Below, one piece after another: positions 47,138-58,099 of a DNA stretch of 64,000 bases (the first letter of the stretch is position 1; each line of letters starts with the position of its first letter). This DNA comes from Gammaproteobacteria bacterium (GTDB lineage Bacteria > Pseudomonadota > Gammaproteobacteria > Pseudomonadales > Pseudohongiellaceae): contig JAQWMX010000002.1 in NCBI GenBank assembly GCA_029246545.1, positions 1 to 64,000 on the forward strand, given 5' to 3'. Position numbers and translations under genes: made by a program. Below the pieces are notes generated by a model. That model was not told where the DNA came from. It saw only the letters and a list, made by a program, of their open reading frames with translations, and did no database searches.

Positions 47138-49216
47138 TTAAAATTCCGTACCAACAGTGACATAAAGACTGGCCGGCTCGCCAACAAAGTATCTGTCACC
47201 ACCAAAGCTCGTCCAATCGGCACGTTCTGCATATTTAGTATCGAATAGATTAGTAATTCTGGCTGCAAAATACCAATTATTAGTAGACTGATACTGATAG
47301 CGAAGATTGACAAGATCATGCCCTTCATAACTATTAGTATTGGCTTCATTAGTGAAGTACTCATCCATATGCACCCATTCCAACTGAGCACTATTGTTTT
47401 CGTTAATAGCCCAACGCAGCTGAACATTTCCCGTTAAATTTGGAGCTGTATCTATATCATTTCCATCAATAGAAGCAGTAACTCCTCTAGGCGCAATATT
47501 TGCACCATAAGTATGATCAGCATAGCTGGCAACAATATTTAGTTGTAAAGAATCGGTTAAATCGATTAAAGAATTAAACTCAAGGCCTAGGTGATCAGTT
47601 TTTCCACCGCTAACATTACTTCGACTGCTGTCCTGAAAAATCACATTATCTTTTTCCATCCAGTAAGCCACAATCCCATAAGACATACTGTCACGTGAGG
47701 CACGATAACCAATTTCAAAGCTATTAACTTCTTCTGAGTTTAAATCAGCAACTGATTGATTTACTTGTAAACGGTAAAGCTCAGTAGCTTGTGGCGCCCT
47801 AAATGCACGCGCAACATTTACAAAAACCTGCTGTGTTGAATCAAAATCATGGATCCAACCAAGTTGCAGTGAGCCATTGTTGAAATCGTCGCTACGATCA
47901 GCAGGGCGACTATAACGACAAGTTCCTGCTGGATTAAATGCCGAAGCTGAACAAGAAGATCCATCCGCTTGGGTATTTCCATCAATCATTTTATTATCAT
48001 AATCGTACTCCAACAGCTCATAACGTAAACCTAGACTAAACTGATTATTGGCTGATGGCTCAAATTTAAATTGCGCATAAGGTGAAATCAATTGTGCATC
48101 GACATCAAAATCATATTGTTGCCCAGTCGGGAAGGAGCCAAAACCGTTTTCTGCAAATTGACGTAAATAACCATCAGTAAGTTCAAAATCAATACCGGCG
48201 TTCCACTCTATATCGCGCGTTAGCATGCTGCTATACATTGTTTGCAGACCGATTGAACTGTGTCCGCTCTCTTCTACTGGCGTTTCTGGCAGAAAATGCA
48301 TCATAAATTCCATTTCGGTATCGCGGATATAAGGCGTTAGCATCCAACTAGCACCGCTAGCAAACTCACCCTCTATACGACTGTGTAACCTAAAGCTACT
48401 TGCATCACGATAAGCTTCTGGATTGCCATTGGATTTTTGCAAAGCGTCATTTTTATAGGCATCTGTTCCAACTAAATAACCAGCAGTTTCTTGGTTCAAG
48501 TTAGTTGCGGCTAACACTGTAGTTACTGTGATATCGCCAGTATAACGATGAGCAAGATTCAACTTCTGTTGATCAAAACCGGAATCATCTTTGTAGCCGC
48601 CATCACTAGCTCCATTTAAGTTTATTCCATAAGCATGATCACCACTTTCCATGTTGTAACCAAGGTTAAGACGGCCATATTCATGTGGACCAAAATCTAG
48701 CGAAACATTTCCACCAGTTTCGCCCAAAGTAGGGCTAATAACGTTAATCGCTCCATGCAATGCATTTACACCGTAAAGCACACTGCCAGGACCACGCACA
48801 ACTTCTATGCTCGATGCCTGTTCTGTATTGGCCTCGAACAACTGGTTTACATTACAAAATCCAGCAGCACGCAATGGAATGCCATCTTGAGAGGTCTGCA
48901 CAGAGCCACAGCTACCTGCACCTGTCAGTACTGGAGCACGTATACCTAATAAGTTCTCTTGACCATTACCACGGTTGAATACTACACCCGGGATAGAATT
49001 AAGGACTTCACCAACATGCACATGTTTAATCGTATCGAGATAATCTGAGTCTACGGAATAGATACTTGCAGCAATGTCGCGTAATTCAGTTTCCTGGCGA
49101 TCAGCTGTCACCACAATAGACTCAATTCTATTGGTTTGAGCACTTACTTGTACGGCTCCACAAAGCAAAGCAATACTTAAGCTTAGCGTAGACATTTTTG
49201 GATTAAATCGTTGCAT
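47138..49216 (-). CDS. TonB-dependent outer-membrane receptor
   Basis: An outer-membrane active transporter. The 692-residue precursor has a signal peptide ending VSAQ (about residue 27), a TonB-box-like segment ESIVVTAD, a plug domain with GEVLNSIPGVVFNRG and VEVVRGPGSVLYGVNALHGAINVI, a long beta-barrel region and the terminal Phe needed for outer-membrane insertion. Fur boxes, cobalamin riboswitches or a neighbouring transport gene are not visible, so the substrate cannot be named. The upstream 257 bases hold a leader hairpin. Confidence 0.94.
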   Translation of the reverse strand: MQRFNPKMSTLSLSIALLCGAVQVSAQTNRIESIVVTADRQETELRDIAASIYSVDSDYLDTIKHVHVGEVLNSIPGVVFNRGNGQENLLGIRAPVLTGAGSCGSVQTSQDGIPLRAAGFCNVNQLFEANTEQASSIEVVRGPGSVLYGVNALHGAINVISPTLGETGGNVSLDFGPHEYGRLNLGYNMESGDHAYGINLNGASDGGYKDDSGFDQQKLNLAHRYTGDITVTTVLAATNLNQETAGYLVGTDAYKNDALQKSNGNPEAYRDASSFRLHSRIEGEFASGASWMLTPYIRDTEMEFMMHFLPETPVEESGHSSIGLQTMYSSMLTRDIEWNAGIDFELTDGYLRQFAENGFGSFPTGQQYDFDVDAQLISPYAQFKFEPSANNQFSLGLRYELLEYDYDNKMIDGNTQADGSSCSASAFNPAGTCRYSRPADRSDDFNNGSLQLGWIHDFDSTQQVFVNVARAFRAPQATELYRLQVNQSVADLNSEEVNSFEIGYRASRDSMSYGIVAYWMEKDNVIFQDSSRSNVSGGKTDHLGLEFNSLIDLTDSLQLNIVASYADHTYGANIAPRGVTASIDGNDIDTAPNLTGNVQLRWAINENNSAQLEWVHMDEYFTNEANTNSYEGHDLVNLRYQYQSTNNWYFAARITNLFDTKYAERADWTSFGGDRYFVGEPASLYVTVGTEF

Positions 49217-49238
49217 TGTAATTCCTCAATAATAGTCT

Positions 49239-49261
49239 TTCCCAGTGGTCTATGCTGGGAA
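49239..49261 (-). promoter_or_regulatory. Hairpin in the TonB receptor leader
   Basis: TTCCCAG and CTGGGAA form a perfect seven-base stem with a nine-base loop, 22 bases before the receptor ATG. On the plus strand it is followed by five T. It could protect or regulate the mRNA leader. Nothing else is recognisable from 49262 to 49473. Confidence 0.45.
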
Positions 49262-49473
49262 TTTTTATATTATAAAATATAGTTCTTAAAAAGCTGTTTA
49301 GGTAAAACGCGACATTTTAGTTTTAAAGCAGCAATAATGAAATTCGCCAAACTTTTCCGCCAACAATGGCACCCCATTAGAACAAATCTTGATGAATTTA
49401 AACAATAGAAGCGCTTAAATTCTTAAATTTTCCTTATTTTATTGCTATTAACAGTATACAAAACTATACCGTC

Positions 49474-49752
49474 TTATTTCTGTTCAAACTTGTTTTTCTG
49501 CTCTTCGGTCGCCGCTAGTTGATATTTATCTTTCCATTCAGGATAAGGCATGCCATAAATCAACTCGCGCGCTTTATCATAAGATAGTTCTTCGCCCTTA
49601 TCCTGAGCAGCAGTTACATACCATTTTGATAAACAGTTTCGGCAAAACCCTGCTAGATTCATTAAATCAATATTTTGTGCATCTTTACGAGAATCCAAAT
49701 GCTCAACCAGACGCCTAAACACTGCTGCTTGAATTTCAGTTTCATTACTCAT
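49474..49752 (-). CDS. DUF1244 family protein
   Basis: A small cytoplasmic protein of a family with no settled function. I choose the ATG at 49752 because AGGAG lies five bases upstream; the frame continues to 49776 without a site. The 92-residue product has AAVFRRLVEHLDSR, the conserved LMNLAGFCRNCLSKWY with two Cys three residues apart, and YGMPYPEWK. The Cys pair suggests metal or redox chemistry, which is only an idea. Confidence 0.88.
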   Translation of the reverse strand: MSNETEIQAAVFRRLVEHLDSRKDAQNIDLMNLAGFCRNCLSKWYVTAAQDKGEELSYDKARELIYGMPYPEWKDKYQLAATEEQKNKFEQK

Positions 49753-49789
49753 TTTTTCTCCTAGAATACCATTCACTTTTTATAAAAAA

Positions 49790-50146
49790 TTAACCGCCTG
49801 CTTTGATAGCCGAGTAACCCAGTTTACTCAATTCTATTACCAGCCTATCTCGATGCTCACCTTGGATTTCAATGATGCCTTGCTTAACTGCACCACCACT
49901 GCCACATATTTGCTTTAGCTTCTTTGCTAATGTTTTTAATTCTGCTTCACTTAATGGCAAACCACTAATAAGACTTACTCCGTTACCTTTCCTACCCTTG
50001 CTTTCTCTAGAAACTCTAATTTTGCCATCACCACTAGTGAAGGATGCTGTGAACTTCTGACATTTACATGCACTTAATTTGCTACCACAAGTTGAGCACA
50101 AAGAGCCTGTCTCGGTCGAATAAACTCTAGTGCTGTTTTTGTTCAT
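49790..50146 (-). CDS. yciH: SUI1/eIF1-family translation factor YciH
   Basis: YciH resembles eukaryotic initiation factor 1 and can influence initiation fidelity in E. coli. With the ATG at 50146 the product is 118 residues. It has an N-terminal Cys pair region (CSTCGSKLSACKC) and the SUI1 core with RVSRESKGRKGNGVSLISGLPL and LKKLKQICGSGGAVKQGIIEIQG. A TTG at 50182 lies inside the upstream NIF3 gene and is less likely. It starts 19 bases after the NIF3 stop. Confidence 0.93.
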   Translation of the reverse strand: MNKNSTRVYSTETGSLCSTCGSKLSACKCQKFTASFTSGDGKIRVSRESKGRKGNGVSLISGLPLSEAELKTLAKKLKQICGSGGAVKQGIIEIQGEHRDRLVIELSKLGYSAIKAGG

Positions 50147-50165
50147 GCCTGATTCACGAGGGGCT

Positions 50166-50927
50166 TTAAACAGGGTTATCAATATCTACAAACATATGTT
50201 CTATAGAATATTTTTTCGCAAGATATTCTCCTACTGCCTGCACACCATAACACTCAGTGGCATGATGTCCAGCTGCAAAAAAATGTATTCCAGCTTCTCT
50301 AGCAAAATGTACCGTTTGCTCAGAAATTTCTCCACTCAAATAAGCATCTACACCGATGTCATGTGCTCTTTCAATAAAATGCTGAGCCGAACCCGTACAC
50401 CATGCAATTGTGTTGATGACTTCCGCCTTTCCTGGCACGTGCATAGGCTCTCTATTTAGTTTGGTCTGCAATCGTTGCATTAGTTCTACCGGGGTACAAG
50501 GCTTTATTAACTCCCCACGAACACCTACTTTACTTTTAAAATTGGGGAAGAGTTCATCGGTAATTTTAAAATCTAGCAAAGATCCTAATTGAGCATTATT
50601 ACCATATTCAGGATGTGCATCTAAAGGCAGATGATAGGCCAAAAGACTGATATCGTTCTCTAAAAGGGCTTTAATTCTTTGTTTCTTGATTCCAGTTATC
50701 TCAGAATTTTCCCCTTGCCAAAAATAACCATGATGCACTATTACAGCATCAGCATTTTCAGCTATTGCTGCCTCAATAAAAGCCTGGCTTGCGGTAACAC
50801 CACTGACTAATTTAGTGATTTCCGGCTTCCCTTCTACTTGTAATCCGTTCGGGCAGTAATCTCTATAATCACTTGGACGTAATAGAGTGTTTAAATCTTG
50901 CACTACTGTTTCAAGACTTATTGACAT
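50166..50927 (-). CDS. NIF3 / GTP cyclohydrolase I type 2 family protein
   Basis: NIF3 proteins (E. coli YbgI) are toroidal dimetal proteins of uncertain activity. The ATG at 50927 has GGAGATATCT just upstream and gives 253 residues; an earlier ATG at 50993 has no such site. Metal residues lie in VIVHHGYFW and LPLDAHPEYGNN, and the C-terminal FAAGHHATECYGVQAVGEYL. It is divergent from the DegS-like protease gene, the same neighbours as in Pseudomonas. Confidence 0.93.
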   Translation of the reverse strand: MSISLETVVQDLNTLLRPSDYRDYCPNGLQVEGKPEITKLVSGVTASQAFIEAAIAENADAVIVHHGYFWQGENSEITGIKKQRIKALLENDISLLAYHLPLDAHPEYGNNAQLGSLLDFKITDELFPNFKSKVGVRGELIKPCTPVELMQRLQTKLNREPMHVPGKAEVINTIAWCTGSAQHFIERAHDIGVDAYLSGEISEQTVHFAREAGIHFFAAGHHATECYGVQAVGEYLAKKYSIEHMFVDIDNPV

Positions 50928-51045
50928 AGATATCTCCAGTTTGAACTTGTCATGGCTCCTGCTTATTACGTTATACTGTTGAGCCGGCATCATAGCAGAT
51001 GCAAGTAACAGCCTAAATCCAAAGCCTCCTTGTTGAGGGTATACG

Positions 51046-52215
51046 ATGAAAAAAACTATAAATTATATTTTTTGGCCGGCACTAGCAGGATTAATTTTTG
51101 CTTTGACTGTCATGTTTTTATCCAGATTTTCAGAACTTTATTCTGGGATGACTAATGCTAATGCCGAGTCAGACCAGCAAGAAAGTTTAAGCATTCCTCT
51201 TTCATTTAATTCTGCTATCGAAAAAGTAATGCCAGCCGTAGTCACTATCAACCTTCAGCAAGTGCTGGCTGATTCAGATGGATCTTCAAATCTCGACAAT
51301 TCAATTAGTGGAATTATTAATCGGCAGTATGGCTCCTTTGATGAAAACAACAGTCTTGGTTCAGGCGTCATCATCTCAGAAGATGGTTATGTTATTACTA
51401 GTTATCACATCTTCTTTAGTCCAGAAACCGGCGTGCTCAATTTCCCTGAAACAATAACGGCCACACTCGATGATGGCAGAACTGTCAATGCTAGACCTTT
51501 ACTCTATGATGAGGCGAGTGATCTAGCCTTATTAAAAATTGATACTCCCAATATCAGCTATATTGAGCCTTCAACTACAAGCAACATGCAGGTAGGTGAT
51601 TTCGTTGTTGCAATTGGCAACCCCAGAAACATAGGCCTTTCTGCTTCGCTAGGTATTGTTAGTGCTATACATCGCAGTGATGATTCCTATCTGATACAAA
51701 CAGATGCTGCGATTAATCCTGGTTACTCTGGCGGCGCACTTATCGACGCACAAGGAAATTTAATTGGCATTAATTCCAATATTCTTTCTGAATCCGGCGG
51801 ATCAGAAGGACTTGGATTTGCAACCCATTCCAGCATGATTAGTTTGTTATTAAATTATTATTACCAAAGTGGCCCTGGTGGTTATCTCGGAGTAAACGGT
51901 TCAGAACTTTTTACCAGAAACGAAGGACTACTGCTCTACGGTCAGTTAGTTGAAGGAGCTAAAGTGTCATCTCTAGTAGAAGATGGACCAGCAGAACAAG
52001 CAGGAATTGAAGTCGGCGATATCATTACCGGATTTAATCAGAAAAAATTTGGCGCCCTTATTACCGAAGATGATTTATTTGAGGCAATTGCCGGTATAAG
52101 TAATCTTGGCGCTGGCGAAGTCGTGGAAATTGAAGTTTATCGAAAAAGAAATTTCTTGAGAATCCCAGTCACACTAGGAGTTGGGGAACCCTTCATTTTA
52201 TTTTCAGTTCAATAA
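51046..52215 (+). CDS. Membrane-anchored serine protease, DegS/AlgW type
   Basis: DegS/AlgW cleaves the anti-sigma factor RseA/MucA after sensing misfolded outer-membrane proteins through its PDZ domain. The 389-residue protein has an N-terminal anchor (about 8-26), a trypsin-like domain and one PDZ domain (about 275-375). The triad is His121 (ITSYHIFF), Asp159 (EASDLALL) and Ser228. The Ser motif reads PGYSGGAL, with Tyr227 where the family has Asn (GNSGGA). The codon is clear at 51724-51726. It is longer than E. coli DegS by some 30 residues, mainly in insertions at about 72-100 and 125-135. Confidence 0.93.
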   Translation: MKKTINYIFWPALAGLIFALTVMFLSRFSELYSGMTNANAESDQQESLSIPLSFNSAIEKVMPAVVTINLQQVLADSDGSSNLDNSISGIINRQYGSFDENNSLGSGVIISEDGYVITSYHIFFSPETGVLNFPETITATLDDGRTVNARPLLYDEASDLALLKIDTPNISYIEPSTTSNMQVGDFVVAIGNPRNIGLSASLGIVSAIHRSDDSYLIQTDAAINPGYSGGALIDAQGNLIGINSNILSESGGSEGLGFATHSSMISLLLNYYYQSGPGGYLGVNGSELFTRNEGLLLYGQLVEGAKVSSLVEDGPAEQAGIEVGDIITGFNQKKFGALITEDDLFEAIAGISNLGAGEVVEIEVYRKRNFLRIPVTLGVGEPFILFSVQ

Positions 52216-52240
52216 GCATTGAAGAAAATAAATGTTCTTA

Positions 52241-53548
52241 TTATTTGCCGTCCTTTCTATATTCTGCTGATCTAGCATGCGCTGTCAAACCTTCAGATCT
52301 TGCTAAAGTTGATGCTGTTTCCGCAAGTTCAGCAGCTGTTTCAGCAGAACAGCTAATCAAAGAAGAACGTTTTTGAAAATCATAAACGCCCAACACCGAT
52401 GAAAATCTGGCTGTTCCAGAAGTAGGCAATACATGACTAGGCCCTGCACAATAATCACCTAATGCTTCAGAGGTATACCTCCCTAAGAAAATTGCTCCAG
52501 CATGTTTTATCAGAGGCAATAACTCTTCAGGAGATTCTAGTGACAGCTCCAAATGCTCTGGGGCAATAATATTAGAAACTTCCGCAGCATGCTCCAAATC
52601 ATCTACCTTTATCATTAAACCTCGTGATTCTAAGGAAGCTTGAATAATAGATTTACGTTCCATCTCAGGCAGTAGTTTTTCCATGCTTTCCTGAACTTTT
52701 TTGATATACCCAGCATCAGGACAAACGAGTACTGACTGTGCATCTTCGTCATGCTCAGCCTGTGAAAATAAATCCATAGCTATCCAATCAGGGTCAGTTT
52801 CGCTATCGCATATCACCAGAATTTCTGACGGACCCGCAATCATATCAATCCCTACTTGACCAAAAACCTGTTGCTTAGCCGTAGCAACATAAATATTGCC
52901 GGGCCCTACAATTTTATCAACTGCCGGGATAGTTTCTGTGCCATAGGCTAATGCTGCAATAGCTTGTGCACCCCCTACTGTAAAAACTCGATCAACTTCA
53001 GCTAAGGCTAACGCTGCCAAAACTAGTTCATTCAACTCCCCATTTGGTGCCGGCACCATGGCAATGACTTCTATAACACCAGCTACCTTTGCGGGAATTG
53101 CATCCATTAATACAGTTGATGGATAAGATGCCTTCCCACCTGGAATATAAATCCCGACACGGTCGAGCGCTGTTACTTGTTGACCAAAAGTAGATCCATC
53201 AGCCTCTGTATATTGCCAAGAACCCTGCTTTTGTTTCTCATGATAAAGTTTGATTCTTAGCGCCGCATTTTCTAATGCCTGCAATTGATCTGAAGGAATT
53301 GTGGCTAGACTTTTCTGTAATCGATCCAAAGGTATTTCAAGTTCTTCAATCGAGGATAAAACTCTTTGATCAAGTTTTTGTGTTAACTCAAGCACTGCTG
53401 AATCGCCACTTGTTTTAACTTCTTCTAAAATCGAATTAACTGTATTCAAAACAGCGGGGCTAGCTAATGAATCCCAGGCTAATGCTTTTTTTAGCTCAGC
53501 AGAAAACCCAGGGTCGGTAGCATTGAGGTGACGAATATTGAGTGTCAT
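52241..53548 (-). CDS. hisD: Histidinol dehydrogenase HisD
   Basis: HisD oxidises histidinol to histidine in two NAD-dependent steps. The 435-residue protein has the [16 protein letters not shown] segment, [40 protein letters not shown], the catalytic [14 protein letters not shown] and APEHLEL, all usual. It follows hisG by 55 bases. hisC, which sits beside hisD in Pseudomonas, is not here. Confidence 0.97.
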   Translation of the reverse strand: MTLNIRHLNATDPGFSAELKKALAWDSLASPAVLNTVNSILEEVKTSGDSAVLELTQKLDQRVLSSIEELEIPLDRLQKSLATIPSDQLQALENAALRIKLYHEKQKQGSWQYTEADGSTFGQQVTALDRVGIYIPGGKASYPSTVLMDAIPAKVAGVIEVIAMVPAPNGELNELVLAALALAEVDRVFTVGGAQAIAALAYGTETIPAVDKIVGPGNIYVATAKQQVFGQVGIDMIAGPSEILVICDSETDPDWIAMDLFSQAEHDEDAQSVLVCPDAGYIKKVQESMEKLLPEMERKSIIQASLESRGLMIKVDDLEHAAEVSNIIAPEHLELSLESPEELLPLIKHAGAIFLGRYTSEALGDYCAGPSHVLPTSGTARFSSVLGVYDFQKRSSLISCSAETAAELAETASTLARSEGLTAHARSAEYRKDGK

Positions 53549-53603
53549 GCTTTTATTTCTACTTTAGATTAAATAAAAAGGCCAGCTAGTTAATTCTAGA
53601 ACG

Positions 53604-54236
53604 TCAATCAACTGCAGCTTGAAGACGCTGCAATAAATTTTGAATTTGATCGTGTTTTAATTTCATTGCTGCCTTATTCACAATGACTCGTGTACTCACT
53701 TCAGCAATAAGTTCCATAGGTTGAAGACCATTTGCTTTGAGGGTTTTACCACTGTCCACAATATCCACAATTTGATCAGCCATACCCATAATTGGCGCGA
53801 GCTCCAAAGCTCCATTGAGTTTAATTATTTCGACTTGTTGACCTTGTTCAGAATAATGCGCCTTAGCAATATTCACGAACTTACTGGCCACTCTCAATCG
53901 AGCTGGCAACTTAGTTTGATTAACGGGGCTTGCTGTCATTAAGCGGCAGGTGGCCAGTTTAAGATCTAAAGGCTCATAATAACCCTGAGAACCATTCTCC
54001 ATGATGATATCTTTTCCAGTTATTCCTATGTCTGCACTACCTAACTCAACATAAGTTGGCACATCTGAACCTCGAATCACCATGAGTTTCACACCGGGAA
54101 TATTACTATCAAAAATTAACTTCCTACTCTTACTAATATCTTCTGCAGGAATCACCCCTGCCTTTTCCAGCAAGGGCAGAACTTCGTCCAGTATGCGTCC
54201 TTTGGTAAGGGCTATGACTAAATTTTGTTGGGACAC
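53604..54236 (-). CDS. hisG: ATP phosphoribosyltransferase, short form HisG
   Basis: HisG performs the first step of histidine synthesis, joining ATP and PRPP. The 210-residue product is the short form, which lacks the C-terminal regulatory domain and is known to need the partner HisZ, not present in this window. Marks are [30 protein letters not shown], and [19 protein letters not shown] for the PRPP site. It lies between murA and hisD, as in pseudomonads. Confidence 0.96.
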   Translation of the reverse strand: MSQQNLVIALTKGRILDEVLPLLEKAGVIPAEDISKSRKLIFDSNIPGVKLMVIRGSDVPTYVELGSADIGITGKDIIMENGSQGYYEPLDLKLATCRLMTASPVNQTKLPARLRVASKFVNIAKAHYSEQGQQVEIIKLNGALELAPIMGMADQIVDIVDSGKTLKANGLQPMELIAEVSTRVIVNKAAMKLKHDQIQNLLQRLQAAVD

Positions 54237-54293
54237 TTTCTTTATCTCACAATTCTTTATTTTTCACTTTTGCCGACTAATTTCCAATTATGT

Positions 54294-55589
<1,296 letters not shown>

Positions 55590-55672
55590 CTAATTAGAGT
55601 TTCATTGAACCTAATAATTATGCTGGGGCATTCTAACAAGTTTGACCCCAGTGCTGTGAACTTTCAGCTTAC

Positions 55673-55700
55673 AAAAAAAAAAGAGCCCACCGGCTCTTTT
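55673..55700 (-). terminator. Rho-independent terminator after ibaG
   Basis: AAGAGCC (55681-55687) pairs with GGCTCTT (55692-55698) around a four-base loop, followed on the minus strand by about ten T. It stops ibaG transcripts before murA. Confidence 0.88.
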
Positions 55701-55718
55701 ACTTTAACCAGTCTACAT

Positions 55719-55964
55719 TTATTTAGCTTTTGCATGCTCTTCTTTAGTATGCAACAACATGCTGACAGCATGGATAGCTCCCGAACTGATATGCTCGTTA
55801 ATAATACGATAAATAGTTTGCTGACGCTTTACAGAGTTTAAACCTGCAAAAATATCTGCAACTACCTTTATCTGATATTTGCCATCGCCACCACTGACTT
55901 CTAGTTCGGCATCATCGATCTCAGCAGCAATAATATCTGTAATTTGTTCGGTTGTAATACTCAT
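55719..55964 (-). CDS. ibaG: BolA-family protein IbaG
   Basis: IbaG (YrbA) is a BolA-type protein that can bind a 2Fe-2S cluster together with monothiol glutaredoxin. The 81-residue product has the BolA fold with LEVSGGDGKYQIKVVADIFAGL, the RQQTIYRIINEHISSGAIHAVSM helix and the His and Cys-loop positions for cluster binding, although no Cys is present. It sits next to murA as in E. coli. Confidence 0.92.
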   Translation of the reverse strand: MSITTEQITDIIAAEIDDAELEVSGGDGKYQIKVVADIFAGLNSVKRQQTIYRIINEHISSGAIHAVSMLLHTKEEHAKAK

Positions 55965-56064
55965 GATTCTCTACCAACTCGCAAGGCTGCGCATTCTATC
56001 CTAATGTAAAGAATTTATCAGAGTTTATGTAAGCCCAGCAGTCTATGCTTATCTAAAGTAGGCT

Positions 56065-56070
56065 ATAATC
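56065..56070 (+). promoter_or_regulatory. -10 box of the antiporter-kds-lpt operon
   Basis: A perfect TATAAT lies 31 bases before the antiporter ATG. No good -35 box is spaced correctly, so the assignment is tentative. Confidence 0.4.
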
Positions 56071-56101
56071 GTGCCTTTAACTCACATCAAGGTTTAAACT
56101 A

Positions 56102-57073
56102 ATGCAATATGTATTGTTCACGCTGGGTATTATCGGCGGGATCATTGGACTCGTTTGGAGCGCAGACAGGTTTGTATTGGGTGCATCATCAACTGCTCGT
56201 AACCTGGGTGTTTCTACCCTCATCATTGGCTTAACCATTGTCTCTTTTGGTACATCTGCGCCTGAAATTGTGACCTCAGCCACTGCGGCTCTTCAAGGAG
56301 CCCCCGAATTAGCCATCGGTAATATAATAGGATCCAATATAGCTAATATAGGCTTGGTACTGGGTCTTACCGCACTCATTTGTCCGATAGTTATTCCTGC
56401 TTCACTGCTAAAAGAAGAGCTGCCCGTTTTACTAATTGTCACCATAGCTGCTCTAATAATATTTCAAGATCTATACTTAAACTGGGTTGATGGGGCTATT
56501 CTCTTAGCTCTACTCGCTGCGTTCACAATATTTGTTTTAAAAATAAAAACATCGTTGTCTAAGTCCGACTCTCATCTCAAAGAAGATGAAGAAGTATCAG
56601 AGTTTATTGCTGATATTAGTACCATAAAATCTTTAGGGCTCATGCTGTTCGGGCTTATACTTTTACTCATCAGTGCAAAGGCCCTCGTTTATGGCGCTAC
56701 CGGCATTGCGCTCGCACTTGGGGTCAGTGAATTGGTTATCGGATTGACCGTAGTCGCAATTGGTACCAGCCTACCTGAATTAGCAGCTTCAATTACCAGT
56801 GTTCTTAAGGGTCACCATGATATTGCTATCGGCAATGTAGTCGGCTCAAACATACTAAACTTATTACTAGTATTGCCAGTCCCCGCTTTCCTTGCGCCAC
56901 TTGAAATTGATGCGGTTGTATTTTGGCGTGATGGTGGATTCATGCTGGCAATGACCTTAATGCTGTCAGTTTTTCTTTTTCTTAAAATTAAAAGTGGTAA
57001 AAATTTCGGACGATTTTTTGGTGCAGTTTTAATGCTGCTATATTTATCTTACACTGCTTTCTTGTTTGTATAG
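56102..57073 (+). CDS. Calcium/sodium antiporter (YrbG family)
   Basis: A CaCA-superfamily exchanger of the inner membrane. The 323-residue protein has ten or so membrane spans and both alpha repeats with conserved acidic motifs: SFGTSAPEIVTSATAALQG with AIGNIIGSNIANIGLVLG, and AIGTSLPELAASITSVLKG with AIGNVVGSNILNLLLVL. It opens the kds-lpt run, as yrbG does in E. coli, but the mla genes expected between ibaG and it are absent. Confidence 0.95.
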   Translation: MQYVLFTLGIIGGIIGLVWSADRFVLGASSTARNLGVSTLIIGLTIVSFGTSAPEIVTSATAALQGAPELAIGNIIGSNIANIGLVLGLTALICPIVIPASLLKEELPVLLIVTIAALIIFQDLYLNWVDGAILLALLAAFTIFVLKIKTSLSKSDSHLKEDEEVSEFIADISTIKSLGLMLFGLILLLISAKALVYGATGIALALGVSELVIGLTVVAIGTSLPELAASITSVLKGHHDIAIGNVVGSNILNLLLVLPVPAFLAPLEIDAVVFWRDGGFMLAMTLMLSVFLFLKIKSGKNFGRFFGAVLMLLYLSYTAFLFV

Positions 57074-57083
57074 AGCTGAGGCA

Positions 57084-58055
57084 ATGACAAAAAACTCATT
57101 CATAGAAACCGCACTAAGAACCATTTCTCTAGAGCAAGATGCCGTAGCATCTCTCAAAACCAGAATTGATAGTTCTTTCGATAAAGCTTGCTCTTTAATC
57201 ATTGAATGTACTGGCCGGATTATCGTCATGGGAATGGGTAAATCAGGCCATATAGCTAATAAAATTGCAGCAACTCTGGCTAGCACTGGTACACCTGCAC
57301 ACTTTGTACATCCTGCCGAAGCCAGCCACGGAGATATAGGCATGATTACTGTGGACGATGTAGTTTTAGCTTTATCAAATTCAGGTACGACAGAAGAGCT
57401 CTTATCAATCTTACCTGTTCTAAAACGCAAAGGTGTACCGTTAATCTCAATGACCGGTAGCAGCGCCTCAGTTTTAGCCCAAAGTGCAGATGTTAATTTA
57501 GATGCCAGCGTTGAGGTCGAAGCATGTCCATTAGGCTTAGCACCTACTACCAGCACAACAGTCTCATTGGTATTAGGAGATGCCTTAGCCATGGCTCTTC
57601 TAGAGGCACGAGGTTTTACCGCTGAAGATTTTGCTTTTTCTCATCCTGGCGGTAACTTAGGCCGACGATTATTACTCAAAGTTGAGAACGTGATGCACTC
57701 TGGAAATGATATTCCGATTGTCAGTACTGACACCCCTATCAGTGAAACCCTGCTTGAAATCAGCGCTAAAAAGCTGGGTATGACAACTATAAAAGATGAT
57801 TCAGGCAAGCTCGCTGGTGTTTTTACCGATGGCGATCTAAGACGAGTGCTTGATCAGAACAAAGACTTAAAACAAACTCAAATAAGTGAAGTTATGACCA
57901 GCTTGTTTCGATCAATTAGCGCCAATGCCCTTGCGTCTGAAGCAGCAAAAATAATGCAAGACAATGAAATTTATAGCCTGGTTGTATTGGACAACAAACA
58001 AGATCTTGAGGGCATCATCACCATGCATGACTTATTAAAAGCAAATGTTGTCTAA
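57084..58055 (+). CDS. kdsD: Arabinose-5-phosphate isomerase KdsD
   Basis: KdsD converts ribulose-5-phosphate to arabinose-5-phosphate for Kdo synthesis. The ATG at 57084 gives 323 residues; a TTG at 57066 inside the antiporter gene is less likely. The SIS domain has VMGMGKSGHIANKIAATLASTGTPAHFVHPAEASHGD and LALSNSGTTEELL. Two CBS domains follow (about 205-323) with FTDGDLRR and IITMHDLL. It lies ten bases after the antiporter. Confidence 0.96.
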   Translation: MTKNSFIETALRTISLEQDAVASLKTRIDSSFDKACSLIIECTGRIIVMGMGKSGHIANKIAATLASTGTPAHFVHPAEASHGDIGMITVDDVVLALSNSGTTEELLSILPVLKRKGVPLISMTGSSASVLAQSADVNLDASVEVEACPLGLAPTTSTTVSLVLGDALAMALLEARGFTAEDFAFSHPGGNLGRRLLLKVENVMHSGNDIPIVSTDTPISETLLEISAKKLGMTTIKDDSGKLAGVFTDGDLRRVLDQNKDLKQTQISEVMTSLFRSISANALASEAAKIMQDNEIYSLVVLDNKQDLEGIITMHDLLKANVV

Positions 58056-58099
58056 GCGTAGGTGTAAATAATTATGTGTAAATATGATTAGGAATAAGC

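Noticed and set aside
49239-49261. Terminator for a plus-strand transcript before the DUF1244 gene
   Set aside because: It has a stem and T run on the plus strand, but there is no plus-strand gene upstream; a leader role on the minus strand is more likely.
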